Shown here: piece after piece, positions 1-9,244 of the stretch
How the letters are laid out: each line of letters begins with the position of its first letter
Position numbering within the stretch: position 1 is the first letter of the stretch
NCBI GenBank assembly: GCA_030529505.1
Contig: JAUMWT010000017.1
Coordinates: forward strand, 1 to 41,413
Length of the DNA: 41,413 nucleotides
Direction of reading: 5' to 3'
DNA from: Allobrachymonas sp.
Lineage (GTDB): Bacteria > Pseudomonadota > Gammaproteobacteria > Burkholderiales > Burkholderiaceae_C
Position numbers and translations under genes: made by a program
Notes under the pieces: model-generated
Told to the model about the DNA's origin: nothing
The model's database searches: none
What the model saw: only the letters and a program-made list of their open reading frames with translations

Positions 1-53
1 TTCAATCAATGATGTTGCTGCAGTTTAACCGCCTCTCGTGACGACATGATCTA

Positions 54-292
54 GAGTCTGTTTAAAGTCTTTCCATGTGTGCGCAAGCGCAACAAATGGA
101 CAGGCTCTTTGTTGCACGCTTTGCCAAGACAGCGAGTCTTGGCAAGGCGTGCGCCGCGATCCTGGCCATTTGCTGCCTTGCAAATGCGCGCCGGGCGGCT
201 GGTCCGTTCGTGCCCTGTGCTTCGTGCTTTGCGCCTTGCGGCTACTGCCTGTGCCAGGCAAGGCACACGATGCGAAGATTTTGAACAGGCTC
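54..292 (-). mobile_element. MITE-like element, family A copy 1
   Basis: Non-coding element of about 239 bp. Read on the minus strand it begins GAGCCTGTTCAAAATCTTCG and ends in an imperfect inverted copy near 54-72 (GAGTCTGTTTAAAGTCTTT). It aligns along most of its length with the copy at 34577-34798. It contains a perfect hairpin, TTGCCAAGAC/GTCTTGGCAA, at 121-145. The right boundary touches TTA (293-295), which is the stop codon of the leftward gene; the left flank is CTA (51-53), an imperfect TNA duplication. The termini resemble the left end of the IS5-family element at 40989, so mobilisation in trans by that type of transposase is inferred. Short open frames inside overlap one another and look random. 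Confidence 0.75.
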
Positions 293-2983
293 TTATAACT
301 GATGCGTCACGATCTTGAAGTCGGGGTCTTCTTCATAGGTGTTGATGCTGAAGCCCAGGCTGGTCATGAGGCGCAGCATGCCGGTGTTTTTGGCCAGCAC
401 CAGGCCGATGATTTCGCTCAGGCCTTTCTCGCGCGCCACGTCCATGATGGAGCGCATCATGCGCGAGCCGATGCCTTTGCCGGCAAAGTCGTCGGCCACG
501 AGCAGCGAGAACTCGCAACTGCTGCTGTCGGGGTTGGTGATGTAGCGCGACACGGCGATGATGCGGTCGGGCTGGCGGTCGGCCTCATCGGCTTCGTCGC
601 CCAGCCGGGTGTTTTGCAGCACGGCCACCAGCGCCATTTCGCGGTCGTAGTCGATCAGCGTGAGGCGCGAGAGCATGCTCGGCGGCATTTCGGTGATGGA
701 CGAGGCGAAGCGGTTGTAGCGGCTTTCGGGGCTGAGGCCGCGCACCAGCTCTTGCAGCATCTGCGCGTCGTCGGGGTGGATGGGGCGCACGGTGTAGGTG
801 CTGTCGCCCGGCAAGGGCCAGGATTGGTGAAAGCGCGCAGGGTAGGGCAGGATGGAGAGGTGCTGGTAAGGCCGCGGCGTGGAAACGTTGTCGACGATGA
901 TGCGCGCATCCACGGCCACGGCGCCGTTTTCGTCCACGATGATGGGGTTGATGTCCATTTCGCGCAGCTGGGGCAGTTCGCACACCATTTCGGATACGCG
1001 CAGCAGGACTTGCTCCAGCGCCTCTTGATTGACCGGATTGGCCCCGCGCCATGCGCCCATGATTTGCGCCACGTTGGAGTGTTCGATCATCTGCCGCGCC
1101 AGGAACTGGTTGAGCGGGGGCAGTTCCATCGAACGCTGGCCGTACAGCTCCACGGCATGGCCGCCAGCGCCAAAGGCGATGACCGGGCCGAAGGGCGCTT
1201 CGGTGCTCATGCCGATGTACAGCTCTCGCCCGCGCGTTTGGCGCGCCATGCGTTGCACCGATACGCCGTTGATGCGTGCGTTGGGCATTTGGCGCGCCAC
1301 GCTTTTCATCATGCGCTCGAACACATCGCGCACGGCCACGCCATTGCTCACGTTCAGCACCACGCCGTCCACGTCGGATTTGTGCGCAATGTCTGGTGAA
1401 TCGATCTTGAGAGCCACGGGGTAGCCCAGTTGGCTGGCCAGCATCACGGCCTCGCTGGGCGTGCGCGCCAGAATGGTTTGCGTCACCGGTATGTGAAAGG
1501 CCGAGAGCAGGGCCTTGGACTCCATTTCGGTGAGTACGTAGCGGCGCTGGGCCAGCACGCCTTCGATCAGCATGCGCGCGCCTTCCACGTCGGGAGCGGC
1601 CAGGTGGGTCAGGGGCGGCGGCGTTTGCTGCAGGGATTGCTGGTTGCGGTAATAGGCCGAGATGTTGCCAAAGGCGTTGACGGCTGCGTCGGGCGTGCGG
1701 AAGGTGGGGATGTTGGCATCCACCAGCAGGGCGCGCGCGGCTTCGACCGAGACGCCCCCCATCACGCAGGCCAGCAGCGGCTTGCGGCCGCTTGTGCGCG
1801 CCTGAATCAGGGCTTGTGCCAGGGCGCTCATGTCCACGCCCGGCTTGGGCGACTGGATGACGAGGATGCCGTCCAGGCCCGGGTCGCGCGCGGCTGCGGC
1901 CAGTGCGGCGGCAAAGTGTTCGGGCGTGGCGTCTTCGGTCAGATCGATCAGATCGCACAGGGTGGCCTTGGGCAGCACTTGCGCTTGCAGTTCTTGGGCG
2001 CGCTCTGCGCCCAGCCGTCCCAGTTGCAGGCCCAGATTGGCGGCGCGGTCGGCCGCCAGCACGCCTGGCCCGCCGCCGTTGGTGATGATGCCCAGCCGGT
2101 TGCCCACCGGCTGGTAGCGGGCGGCCAGGCATTGCACCGCCGAAAACAAATCGCTGAACGAATGGATGCGCACGGCCCCCCCGCGGCGCAGGGCGGCGTC
2201 AAACACTTCGTCACTGCCCACGATGGCGGCCGAGTGGGTCAGGGCGGCGCTTTGGCCATCTTCGCTGCGGCCGGCCTTGAGCACCACCACGGGCTTGCTG
2301 TTGGCGGCCACGCGCAGCGCGCTCATGAAATGGCGCGCGTCGGGAATGCCCTCCAGATACACCACGATGCTCTGGGTGTGCGGGTCATTGGCCAAAAAAT
2401 CCAGCGCATGCGCCAAACCCACGGCGCTGTGCTGGCCCAGCGTGATCACGCTGGAAAAGCCCACGCGGTTTTGCTGCGCCCAATCGATGATGGATGCGGT
2501 AAGCGCGCCCGATTGCGACACCAGCGCCAGCGCCCCTGGCTTGACCAGCGGGCCCAGGGTGCTGGCGTTCAGCCCTTGCCGCGGGCGCTGAAAACCGCGC
2601 CCGTTGGGGCCGATCATCCACATGCCATGCTGGCGCGCCACGTGGTGCAGATGCCGGGCCTGCTCGGCGTCGATACCGTTGGCAATCACCAGCGCGGCCT
2701 TGCAGTTGATGCGCCCGGCCAGTTCCAGCGCGGTGGCGATCTTGTCGTGCGGCAAGGCCACAACGGCCAGATCAGCGCCCGTGTGCACCAAATCGGCCAG
2801 CCGCCCTTCGGTGGTGTCGATGTCCATGAAGGTGATGCGACCGCTGTAATGGGCAGAGCTGATCGCCTCGTGCAAGAGGGCCGCATCGGCATAGGCCGGA
2901 TCGTTTGCGCGCGCAGTGGGGCTGCCGGCGAACACCGCCACCGAAGACGGTGCCAGCAGGGAAGTGAGATAGTGCCTGTCCAT
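293..2983 (-). CDS. Acetate--CoA ligase (NDP-forming)-like / GNAT acetyltransferase fusion protein
   Basis: About 896 residues. Domains in order: an N-terminal CoA-binding Rossmann domain (SSVAVF near residue 10), succinyl-CoA-ligase-like domains (GPNGRGF, SQSGALTASIIDW, TNGGGPGVLAAD), an ATP-grasp domain (VALKIDSPDIAHKSDVDGV, about 490-700) and a C-terminal GNAT domain (about 730-890, FAGKGIGSRMM is the acetyl-CoA loop). Domain order and length match the Pka/Pat protein lysine acetyltransferases that control acetyl-CoA synthetase. The segment ALTHSAAIVGSD keeps the His that is phosphorylated in active ADP-forming acyl-CoA synthetases, so ligase activity is not excluded. I start at the ATG at 2983 (MDRHYLTSLLAPSS), where the family homology begins; an upstream in-frame TTG at 3031 would add 16 residues. 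The stop codon TAA directly abuts the MITE-like repeat at 54-292. The gene stands alone. Confidence 0.88.
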   Translation of the reverse strand: MDRHYLTSLLAPSSVAVFAGSPTARANDPAYADAALLHEAISSAHYSGRITFMDIDTTEGRLADLVHTGADLAVVALPHDKIATALELAGRINCKAALVIANGIDAEQARHLHHVARQHGMWMIGPNGRGFQRPRQGLNASTLGPLVKPGALALVSQSGALTASIIDWAQQNRVGFSSVITLGQHSAVGLAHALDFLANDPHTQSIVVYLEGIPDARHFMSALRVAANSKPVVVLKAGRSEDGQSAALTHSAAIVGSDEVFDAALRRGGAVRIHSFSDLFSAVQCLAARYQPVGNRLGIITNGGGPGVLAADRAANLGLQLGRLGAERAQELQAQVLPKATLCDLIDLTEDATPEHFAAALAAAARDPGLDGILVIQSPKPGVDMSALAQALIQARTSGRKPLLACVMGGVSVEAARALLVDANIPTFRTPDAAVNAFGNISAYYRNQQSLQQTPPPLTHLAAPDVEGARMLIEGVLAQRRYVLTEMESKALLSAFHIPVTQTILARTPSEAVMLASQLGYPVALKIDSPDIAHKSDVDGVVLNVSNGVAVRDVFERMMKSVARQMPNARINGVSVQRMARQTRGRELYIGMSTEAPFGPVIAFGAGGHAVELYGQRSMELPPLNQFLARQMIEHSNVAQIMGAWRGANPVNQEALEQVLLRVSEMVCELPQLREMDINPIIVDENGAVAVDARIIVDNVSTPRPYQHLSILPYPARFHQSWPLPGDSTYTVRPIHPDDAQMLQELVRGLSPESRYNRFASSITEMPPSMLSRLTLIDYDREMALVAVLQNTRLGDEADEADRQPDRIIAVSRYITNPDSSSCEFSLLVADDFAGKGIGSRMMRSIMDVAREKGLSEIIGLVLAKNTGMLRLMTSLGFSINTYEEDPDFKIVTHQL

Positions 2984-3031
2984 AAGCTGAGCCCTTGTTT
3001 TGAAGTGGGTTTGCGGCTTGTTGGCGCGCAA

Positions 3032-3574
3032 TGCACGTGCATGGCTACATTGTCACAACAGCAGCGAACATATTAATGTGATTTGCCTCTGTAGCCGATT
3101 CAGCAAGGGCAGGCAGCTGCTGCAGATGTGGCTTGGCTTGAGTGAATTAGCAGCCAGGCCGTTTTTGCTCAAACCCTGCCAACCGTACGCGGCTTGGGCG
3201 GGCGTTGGGGTGAATATCAAGCGCCCGTGAGGAGATCGTAAACAGGTTCTAAATGCCAGCGCCTTGATTTGATGCGCGCGCCTAGCCTTCTTTCAAGGGA
3301 CAGTTGGGCTCATCAGGAAAATCATCGCTTGGAGCGGGCAGTGAATACAGCCAATTGATACGGCGGACTTGCAAAAGCCTGAAAAGACGGGCTGTACGGC
3401 AGGCTGTGACTGGTTTCACACCATTAACAAATTATTTCTTTATGGTGAACTTTGCTGGCCGGGCCGCTTGCTAAATCGGGCTTTTCTCTATTAGGATTGC
3501 TCTCCTGTTGGCTAGGTGGCGCATGCAAATGCAGCTGCTGTTATCAATGATTCCTAATTGAGAAAAGGAAAATT
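3032..3574. other. Intergenic region with a repeat remnant
   Basis: A 543-base gap between the divergent acyl-CoA ligase/GNAT gene and the SWIB gene. It must hold both promoters, but I see no convincing -35/-10 pair. It contains a 33-base repeat remnant (3217-3249) and a relatively AT-rich stretch near 3420-3445 (ACCATTAACAAATTATTTC), which could be an upstream element for the SWIB gene. No credible gene was found. Confidence 0.5.
3217..3249 (-). repeat. Solo end of MITE-like family B
   Basis: TCAAGCGCCCGTGAGGAGAT followed by CGTAAACAGGTTC matches the outer end of family B as read at 37350-37385 (TCAAGCGTCCGCGAGGAGAT, then TTTGAACAGCTTC). It is followed by TAA, the TNA-type flank seen at other copies. 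The rest of the element is missing, so this is a decayed or truncated copy. Confidence 0.6.
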
Positions 3575-3868
3575 ATGGCTACCTCGAAAACTGCAACAGA
3601 TAAACCCGCAGCCAAAAAGCGCGCGCCCAATGCGGCCTTCATGAAGCCGCTGACCCCCAGCGCCGAGCTGGCCGCCGTAGTGGGCCCTGCACCCCTGCCG
3701 CGCACCGAAGTCATCAAGAAGCTGTGGGACTACATCAAGGCCCATAATCTGCAAGATGCGCAAAACAAGCGCAACATCAATGCCGACGACAAGCTGAGCA
3801 AAGTGTTCGGCAAAAAACAGGTCACCATGTTCGAAATGGCTGGTCTGGTGGGCAAGCACCTGTCTTGA
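3575..3868 (+). CDS. SWIB/MDM2 domain-containing protein
   Basis: A 97-residue protein. Residues 1-20 are a Lys/Ala/Thr-rich basic tail (TSKTATDKPAAKKRAP). Residues 22-97 form a SWIB/MDM2 fold: FMKPLTPSAELAAVVG, LPRTEVIKKLWDYIKAHNLQDAQNKRNINADDKL and VTMFEMAGLVGKHLS are the family signatures. SWIB domains are best known from eukaryotic SWI/SNF complexes and also occur as small stand-alone proteins in some bacteria, where their role is poorly defined; a nucleoid or DNA-associated role is inferred only from the basic tail. The ATG has a good Shine-Dalgarno (AAAAGGAAAATT before it). The gene is monocistronic and ends in a strong terminator at 3911. Confidence 0.88.
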   Translation: MATSKTATDKPAAKKRAPNAAFMKPLTPSAELAAVVGPAPLPRTEVIKKLWDYIKAHNLQDAQNKRNINADDKLSKVFGKKQVTMFEMAGLVGKHLS

Positions 3869-3910
3869 GCCAATCCTTCCGCAGGCCCTGTTTCGACTGG
3901 GCCTGGCAGA

Positions 3911-3945
3911 AAAACCGGCATGCTGCAAAGCCTGCCGGTTTTTTT
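3911..3945 (+). terminator. Rho-independent terminator of the SWIB gene
   Basis: Stem AACCGGCA / TGCCGGTT with a short loop, preceded by A residues and followed by a run of seven T, 43 bases after the SWIB stop codon. Confidence 0.85.
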
Positions 3946-4132
3946 ATGGGCGCGTGACCAGGCAAACGGTAGAGCTTGGCTTCTTTCTGTTTGCAAGCTG
4001 TTGGCCAACGATAGAAGCCGGCGCTTGACAGGCGCTTTGCACGAGGGCTGAGGCCGTTCTCTTACCGGACCAAAACAAACGCCGCATGGAGCATCGCGGT
4101 AAGGGCGGATGGACACAGCAGATGCCGGCAAC

Positions 4133-4166
4133 AAAAAACGGGCCAGCTCAATCGACTGGCCCGTTT
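4133..4166 (-). terminator. Rho-independent terminator of clpB
   Basis: Perfect 11-bp stem AAACGGGCCAG / CTGGCCCGTTT with a 9-base loop. On the minus strand the stem is followed by a T run (the A run at 4133-4138 on +). It lies 20 bases past the clpB stop codon. Confidence 0.88.
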
Positions 4167-4185
4167 GTGAGACATGCTCTTGTGC

Positions 4186-6795
4186 TCAGTGTGCCTGATC
4201 GGTGCGCTCAAACTCGAACACGCCCGGGTTCTTGACCGGATCGACCGTGACGCGAATGGTCGATTTGGGCGGGAATTGGCCTTCGAGCAACGCTTTGGAC
4301 AGCGGGTTTTCAATCCGCTGCTGAATGGCGCGCTTCAGGGGCCGTGCGCCAAACACGGGGTCGAAGCCGACCTTGGCCAGTTCCTCCAAGGCAGCCGGGG
4401 TCACGTCAAGCGCCAGATCCATTTTGTGCATGCGCTGCTCCAGCACGTGCAGCTGGATCTTGGCGATGTTGGCGATGTGCGCTGCGTCCAGGCCGTGGAA
4501 GACCACGATCTCGTCAATCCGGTTGAGAAACTCGGGCCGGAAGTGGGTTTTGAGTTCTTCCCACACGGCGTCCTTGATCTCGTCTTGCGGCTGACCGGCC
4601 ATCTGCTGGATGATGGGCGAGCCGATATTGCTGGTCATGACGATGACGGTGTTCTTGAAGTCCACGGTGCGGCCCTGGCCGTCGGTCAGGCGCCCGTCGT
4701 CCAGCACTTGCAGCAGGATGTTGAACACATCGGGGTGGGCCTTTTCGATTTCGTCAAACAGGATCACGCTGTAGGGCTTGCGGCGCACGGTTTCGGTGAG
4801 ATACCCGCCTTCGTCGTAGCCCACATAGCCGGGCGGCGCGCCAATCAGGCGGGCTACGCTGTGCTTTTCCATGAACTCGCTCATGTCGATGCGGATGAGC
4901 TGCTCTTCGCTGTCGAACAAGAAGCCGGCCAGCGCCTTGGTGAGTTCGGTTTTGCCCACGCCCGTGGGGCCGAGGAAGAGGAAGGAGCCCGTGGGGCGGT
5001 TGGGGTCGCTCAGGCCCGAGCGCGAGCGCCGAATGGCGTTGGCCACGGCCGAGATGGCCTCGTCTTGTCCCACCACACGCTCGTGCAGCTTGGCTTCCAT
5101 CAGCAGCAATTTTTCTCGCTCGCCCTGCATCATCTTGGCCACGGGAATGCCCGTGGCGCGGCTCACCACTTCGGCGATTTCTTCCGCGCCCACCTGGGTG
5201 CGCAGCAGCTGGTTGCCTTTGCCCCGGCCGTCTTCGGCATTCTCTTTGGCTTGCGCTTCTTTCAGGCGCTGCTCCAGCTCGGGCAGCTTGCCGTATTGCA
5301 ACTCGGCCACTTTGTTGAAGTCGCCTTTGCGAGTGGATTCCTCGATCTGGAACTTGAGTTTGTCCAGCTCTTCGCGCACCTGCTGGCTGCCCTGGGCGGC
5401 GGCTTTTTCGCTTTTCCAGATTTCTTCCAGATCGGCGTATTCCTTTTGCAGGGCGGTGATTTCCTGCTCGATCACCTCCAGGCGTTTTTGCGAGGCTTCG
5501 TCCTTTTCTTTCTTCAGGGCTTCGCGCTCGATCTTGAGCTGGATCAGGCGGCGGTCGAGCTTGTCCATCGCCTCGGGTTTGGAGTCGATTTCGAGCTTGA
5601 TTTTGGCTGCGGCCTCGTCGATCAGGTCAATCGCCTTGTCGGGCAAGAAGCGGTCGGTGATGTAGCGGTGGCTCAGCTCCGCAGCGGCCACGATGGCGGG
5701 GTCGGTGATCTCCACGCCGTGGTGCACTTCGTACTTTTCTTGCAGGCCGCGCAGAATGGCGATGGTGGCTTCCACTGTGGGCTCGCCCACCAGCACTTTC
5801 TGAAAGCGCCGCTCCAGTGCCGCGTCTTTTTCGATGTATTTGCGGTATTCGTCCAGCGTGGTGGCGCCCACGCAGTGCAACTCGCCGCGCGCCAGGGCCG
5901 GCTTGAGCATATTGCCCGCGTCCATCGCGCCATCGGTTTTGCCCGCGCCCACCATGGTGTGCAACTCGTCGATGAAAAGGATGGTTTGGCCCTCGTCACG
6001 CGCCAATTCCTTGAGCACGTTTTTCAACCGCTCTTCAAAGTCGCCGCGGTATTTGGCACCGGCCAGCAGGGCGGCCATATCCAGCGCCAGCACGCGCTTG
6101 CCCTTCAATGTGTCGGGCACTTCACCAGCCACGATGCGCTGGGCCAAGCCTTCAACGATGGCGGTTTTGCCCACGCCGGGCTCGCCAATCAGCACGGGGT
6201 TGTTTTTGCTGCGGCGTTGCAGCACTTGAATGGTGCGGCGGATTTCGTCGTCGCGGCCAATCACGGGGTCGAGCTTGCCCTGGCGCGCGCGTTCGGTCAG
6301 ATCCAAGGTGTATTTTTTCAGGGCTTCGCGGTTGCTTTCGGCATCGGCGCTATCCACGCTTTGCCCGCCGCGCACAGCGTTGATGGCGGATTCCAGGGCC
6401 GAGCGGTTCAGGCCATTGGCGCGGGCGATATCGCCGATATCGCCTTTAGCGTCGGCGGCGGCCAGCAGAAACAGCTCGCTGGCAATGAACTGGTCGCTGC
6501 GTTTAATGGCTTCTTTCTCGGTGGCTTGCAGCAGCTTGATCAGATCGGGCCCGGGTTGCACCTGATCTTGCCCTTGCACCTGTGGCAGGCGGTTGACCGC
6601 GCCTTCAAGCGCAGCCGCCAAACCGGCCACATTGACGTTGGCGCGCTGCAGCAGCGAGCGCGGGCCGTCGTCTTGCTGCAGCATGGCCAGCAGCACGTGC
6701 GCAGGTTCGATGTAGGCATGGTCTTTGCCCAGAGCCATGCTTTGGGCGTCGGCCAGGGCTTCTTGGAACTTGCTGGTGAATTTGTCGATTCGCAT
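4186..6795 (-). CDS. clpB: ATP-dependent chaperone ClpB
   Basis: 869 residues, full length for ClpB. It is a cytoplasmic AAA+ disaggregase that works with DnaK/DnaJ/GrpE to rescue aggregated proteins after heat stress. Domains: an N-terminal Clp_N domain ([18 protein letters not shown]), NBD1 with Walker A GEPGVGKT (about residue 200) and Walker B ILFIDELH, a coiled-coil middle domain (about 400-520, [20 protein letters not shown]), NBD2 with Walker A GPTGVGKT (about 605) and [15 protein letters not shown], and the C-terminal domain ending near [10 protein letters not shown]. The ATG at 6795 gives the canonical family N-terminus and has GGAG upstream; an in-frame upstream start would add 15 non-homologous residues. 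A sigma32-like promoter lies at 6839-6866 and a terminator follows the gene. Monocistronic. Confidence 0.97.
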   Translation of the reverse strand: MRIDKFTSKFQEALADAQSMALGKDHAYIEPAHVLLAMLQQDDGPRSLLQRANVNVAGLAAALEGAVNRLPQVQGQDQVQPGPDLIKLLQATEKEAIKRSDQFIASELFLLAAADAKGDIGDIARANGLNRSALESAINAVRGGQSVDSADAESNREALKKYTLDLTERARQGKLDPVIGRDDEIRRTIQVLQRRSKNNPVLIGEPGVGKTAIVEGLAQRIVAGEVPDTLKGKRVLALDMAALLAGAKYRGDFEERLKNVLKELARDEGQTILFIDELHTMVGAGKTDGAMDAGNMLKPALARGELHCVGATTLDEYRKYIEKDAALERRFQKVLVGEPTVEATIAILRGLQEKYEVHHGVEITDPAIVAAAELSHRYITDRFLPDKAIDLIDEAAAKIKLEIDSKPEAMDKLDRRLIQLKIEREALKKEKDEASQKRLEVIEQEITALQKEYADLEEIWKSEKAAAQGSQQVREELDKLKFQIEESTRKGDFNKVAELQYGKLPELEQRLKEAQAKENAEDGRGKGNQLLRTQVGAEEIAEVVSRATGIPVAKMMQGEREKLLLMEAKLHERVVGQDEAISAVANAIRRSRSGLSDPNRPTGSFLFLGPTGVGKTELTKALAGFLFDSEEQLIRIDMSEFMEKHSVARLIGAPPGYVGYDEGGYLTETVRRKPYSVILFDEIEKAHPDVFNILLQVLDDGRLTDGQGRTVDFKNTVIVMTSNIGSPIIQQMAGQPQDEIKDAVWEELKTHFRPEFLNRIDEIVVFHGLDAAHIANIAKIQLHVLEQRMHKMDLALDVTPAALEELAKVGFDPVFGARPLKRAIQQRIENPLSKALLEGQFPPKSTIRVTVDPVKNPGVFEFERTDQAH

Positions 6796-6838
6796 GAATG
6801 ACTCCGTTTCAGGATTTTTTGAAAAGTAACTGATCAGC

Positions 6839-6866
6839 AACTGGGTGCATGGCCTGGCTTTTCAAG
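6839..6866 (-). promoter_or_regulatory. Putative sigma32 (heat-shock) promoter of clpB
   Basis: On the minus strand, CTTGAAA (6866-6860), a 13-base spacer, then ACCCAGTT (6846-6839). The sigma32 consensus is CTTGAAA-N13-15-CCCCATNT: the -35 matches fully and the -10 matches at most positions. Transcription would start near 6832, about 37 bases before the clpB ATG. The match to a known clpB regulator strengthens the call. Confidence 0.72.
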
Positions 6867-6917
6867 GGCAGCAAGCTACCCCTTCAAAGCCCGGTTCGTA
6901 TGCTGCGCGCGCCCATG

Positions 6918-6956
6918 AAAAAACGCCCCGGTGTTGACTGGAACGGCGGGGCGTTT
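6918..6956 (-). terminator. Rho-independent terminator of the NlpE-like gene
   Basis: Stem AAACGCCCCG (6921-6930) / CGGGGCGTTT (6947-6956), followed on the minus strand by a T run (As at 6918-6923). It lies 20 bases past the lipoprotein stop codon. Confidence 0.85.
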
Positions 6957-6975
6957 GAAGAAGCATTGGGCGTGC

Positions 6976-7449
6976 TTACTTTTTGAGAATGAAACGATAG
7001 GCATCGGGCCCGCTGACGGGCTGCCCGTCTTTGCCCAGCATGCGCAAGCGGTTGGGCGGCAGGATGTCGAAACTGCGGTTTTGGCCGTTGGCATCCAGCA
7101 TGATGCGGGTTTCTTCATTGTTGAAGGTGAAGCCGCCGCGCCGCGTGATGGGCGGCCGGTTGGTGCCCAGCTCATGCGTGAGCAAGTCGTAAGTCGCATC
7201 GCGGTACAGGGTCAAATCCAGCCGGATGCCTGCGCAATGGTTGCAGGGCAGCACGGTGCGGTAGGTGCCGGTCCAGCTGGCCACGGGGCCGCTGGGGGCT
7301 GGCGGCGCGATCGGCTGCTGCGGGTGCGAAATGACGGGCGGCGAATACGTGGTGACGACGGTACAGCCAGAGAGCGCCATGAGCGCAGCGGCGCAAAAAA
7401 CACCGCCCCAACGCAGGCGGTTGCCAGAAAGCCGAAGACGTGTTTTCAT
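6976..7449 (-). CDS. NlpE-like N-terminal domain lipoprotein
   Basis: 157 residues. The signal peptide has a basic start (MKTRLRLSGNRLRW), a hydrophobic core and a lipobox LSGC at about residue 29, so it is a predicted lipoprotein. The mature part carries the copper-resistance NlpE N-terminal fold: WTGTYRTVLPCNHCAGIRLDLTLYRDATYDL, with the CxxC typical of this domain, and ends GPDAYRFILKK. In E. coli NlpE signals surface contact and lipoprotein stress to Cpx and has a second C-terminal domain; that domain is absent here, as in many short NlpE-like proteins. Function in this organism is unknown. It is followed by its own terminator and lies convergent with nothing; clpB is downstream on the same strand but has its own promoter. 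Confidence 0.82.
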   Translation of the reverse strand: MKTRLRLSGNRLRWGGVFCAAALMALSGCTVVTTYSPPVISHPQQPIAPPAPSGPVASWTGTYRTVLPCNHCAGIRLDLTLYRDATYDLLTHELGTNRPPITRRGGFTFNNEETRIMLDANGQNRSFDILPPNRLRMLGKDGQPVSGPDAYRFILKK

Positions 7450-7595
7450 GCCCCTATCCTTTCAAGAGAAGACAGCTGGATTGTAGGACGCCGCCATTGG
7501 GCACCGGCCAGGGCTGGACTGTTCGGCTTGTAACGGGGCGTTGGGATGTGTGCAGGGAGCCAAGGCGGCAGACTTGACCGTGCGTCCTGCCTTGC

Positions 7596-9020
7596 TTACG
7601 CAATGTGCTGGGTCATGAAGGCCTTGACCTGCTCCACATCGGCGGGCAGCACCTGCACGCGGCGCGGCAGGTTTTCGATGCCTTCCAAAGCTGCGGGGCG
7701 CTCGGGCTCGCGGCCCAGGGCTTCGCGGATGGTGGCGGCGAATTTGATGGGCAGGGCGGTTTCCAGCACGATCATGGGCACGCCGGGGCGCTGGTGCTGG
7801 CGCGCGACTTTCACGCCGTCGGCGGTGTGGGTGTCGATCATCACGCCGTGCTGCTCGTACACGTGGCGGATGGTGGCCAGGCGGTCGGCATGGGTGCTTT
7901 TGCCGCTGGCCCACAGTTGCCCGCGATCGCGCCAGGCTTGCAGCTCGGCGGGCAGGCTGAACTGGCCATCGCGCGCCAGCGCGTCGGCAAACAGGGCCTT
8001 GACGCGCGCGCCGTCACGGTTCAGCACATCGGCCACGAAGCGCTCGAAGTTGCTGGCCTTGCTGATGTCCATGCTGGGGCTGCTGGTTTCAAACGTGTCG
8101 GCGCTGCCGCGCACGCGGTAGCGGCCGGTGCGGAAGAACTCGTCCAGCACGTCGTTTTCGTTGGTGGCAACGACGAGCTGGCCAATGGGCAGGCCCATCA
8201 TGCGCGCCACGTGGCCGGCGCAGACGTTGCCGAAGTTGCCGCTGGGCACGGTGAAATCGACGTGCTCGTCATCAGCCTGCGTGGCCTGGAACCAACCCGC
8301 GAAGTAGTAAACGACTTGCGCCAGCAGCCGCGCCCAGTTGATGGAGTTGACGGTGCCGATCTGGTGCTGGCGCTTGAAGGCCAGGTCGCCACTGACGGCC
8401 TTGACGATGTCCTGGCAGTCGTCGAACACGCCCTCGATGGCGATGTTGTGGATGTTGGCGTCTTGCAGGCTGAACATCTGCGCCTGCTGGAAGGCGCTCA
8501 TGCGCCCGTGCGGGCTGAGCATGAAGACGCGGATGCCCTGCTTGCCGCGCATGGCGTATTCGGCGGCGCTGCCGGTGTCGCCGCTGGTGGCGCCCAGGAT
8601 GTTGAGCTGCTGGCCGCGCCGCTTCAGCTCGTACTCGAACAGGTTGCCCAGCAGCTGCATGGCCATGTCCTTGAAGGCCAGCGTGGGGCCGTTGGACAGG
8701 GCCTCCAGGTAAAAGCCGTCGCCCAACTTCTTCAGCGGCGTGATTTCAGCCGTGCCGAAGGCTTGCCGTGTGTAGGTCTTGTCGCAAATGGCGCGCAGGT
8801 CGGCGGCGGGGATGTCGTCGATGTAGAGGCTCAGGAGCTCGAAAGCCAGCGCGGCATAGCCTTGCTGCTGGTATACGCCGCGCAGGTGCGCCAGGTCGGC
8901 CGTGCTCAGCTGCGGATAGCGCTCGGGCAGGTACAGGCCGCCATCGGGCGCCAGCCCTTCGAGCAGGATGTCGCAGAACTGGTGGGGGGTGGCGTCGCCA
9001 CGGGTGGAAAGGTAGCGCAT
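7596..9020 (-). CDS. thrC: Threonine synthase
   Basis: 474 residues. A PLP-dependent enzyme converting O-phospho-L-homoserine to L-threonine, the last step of threonine synthesis. The N-terminus MRYLSTRGDATPHQFCDILLEGLAPDGGLYLPE is the long-form threonine synthase signature. The PLP lysine lies in SNGPTLAFKDMAMQLLG (K117), followed by the phosphate-binding GATSGDTGSAAEYA and the VPSGNFGNVCAGH block. I start at the ATG at 9020; an in-frame TTG at 9035 would add five residues. Homoserine dehydrogenase (hom), often directly upstream in beta-proteobacteria, is not adjacent here, so the pair has been separated or hom lies elsewhere. Confidence 0.96.
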   Translation of the reverse strand: MRYLSTRGDATPHQFCDILLEGLAPDGGLYLPERYPQLSTADLAHLRGVYQQQGYAALAFELLSLYIDDIPAADLRAICDKTYTRQAFGTAEITPLKKLGDGFYLEALSNGPTLAFKDMAMQLLGNLFEYELKRRGQQLNILGATSGDTGSAAEYAMRGKQGIRVFMLSPHGRMSAFQQAQMFSLQDANIHNIAIEGVFDDCQDIVKAVSGDLAFKRQHQIGTVNSINWARLLAQVVYYFAGWFQATQADDEHVDFTVPSGNFGNVCAGHVARMMGLPIGQLVVATNENDVLDEFFRTGRYRVRGSADTFETSSPSMDISKASNFERFVADVLNRDGARVKALFADALARDGQFSLPAELQAWRDRGQLWASGKSTHADRLATIRHVYEQHGVMIDTHTADGVKVARQHQRPGVPMIVLETALPIKFAATIREALGREPERPAALEGIENLPRRVQVLPADVEQVKAFMTQHIA

Positions 9021-9244
9021 GGTGGGCTTGGGCAAGAAAGGGATTCAGCAAAGATGAAGGGTGGTTGCGCGTCTGCGTATAGGCAATTGGGGCGTTGGGG
9101 CCAGACATGCGTAGCTTGTCTGGCCCATTTGCGGCTGGCTTGGGGCCCCGCAATCGCATGAGGTGAATTGCACAGCCAGCTTGCACAGCCCAGCGATTCT
9201 AGCGGGCGGCTGCCGTGGGATAAGGCTTGTGCTTTGCTTCGAAA

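Noticed and set aside
121-145. Hairpin in family A as a transcription terminator
   Set aside because: The stem is good but neither strand has a T tract after it.
4174-6801. Very long open frame (875 codons) on the + strand opposite clpB
   Set aside because: It is antisense to a full, highly conserved ClpB. Its product is His/Gln/Leu-rich with no family resemblance, a usual side effect of high GC at third positions. The same applies to the long antisense frames opposite glnE (13863-16391), the 293-2983 gene, thrC, prfA and yhdP.
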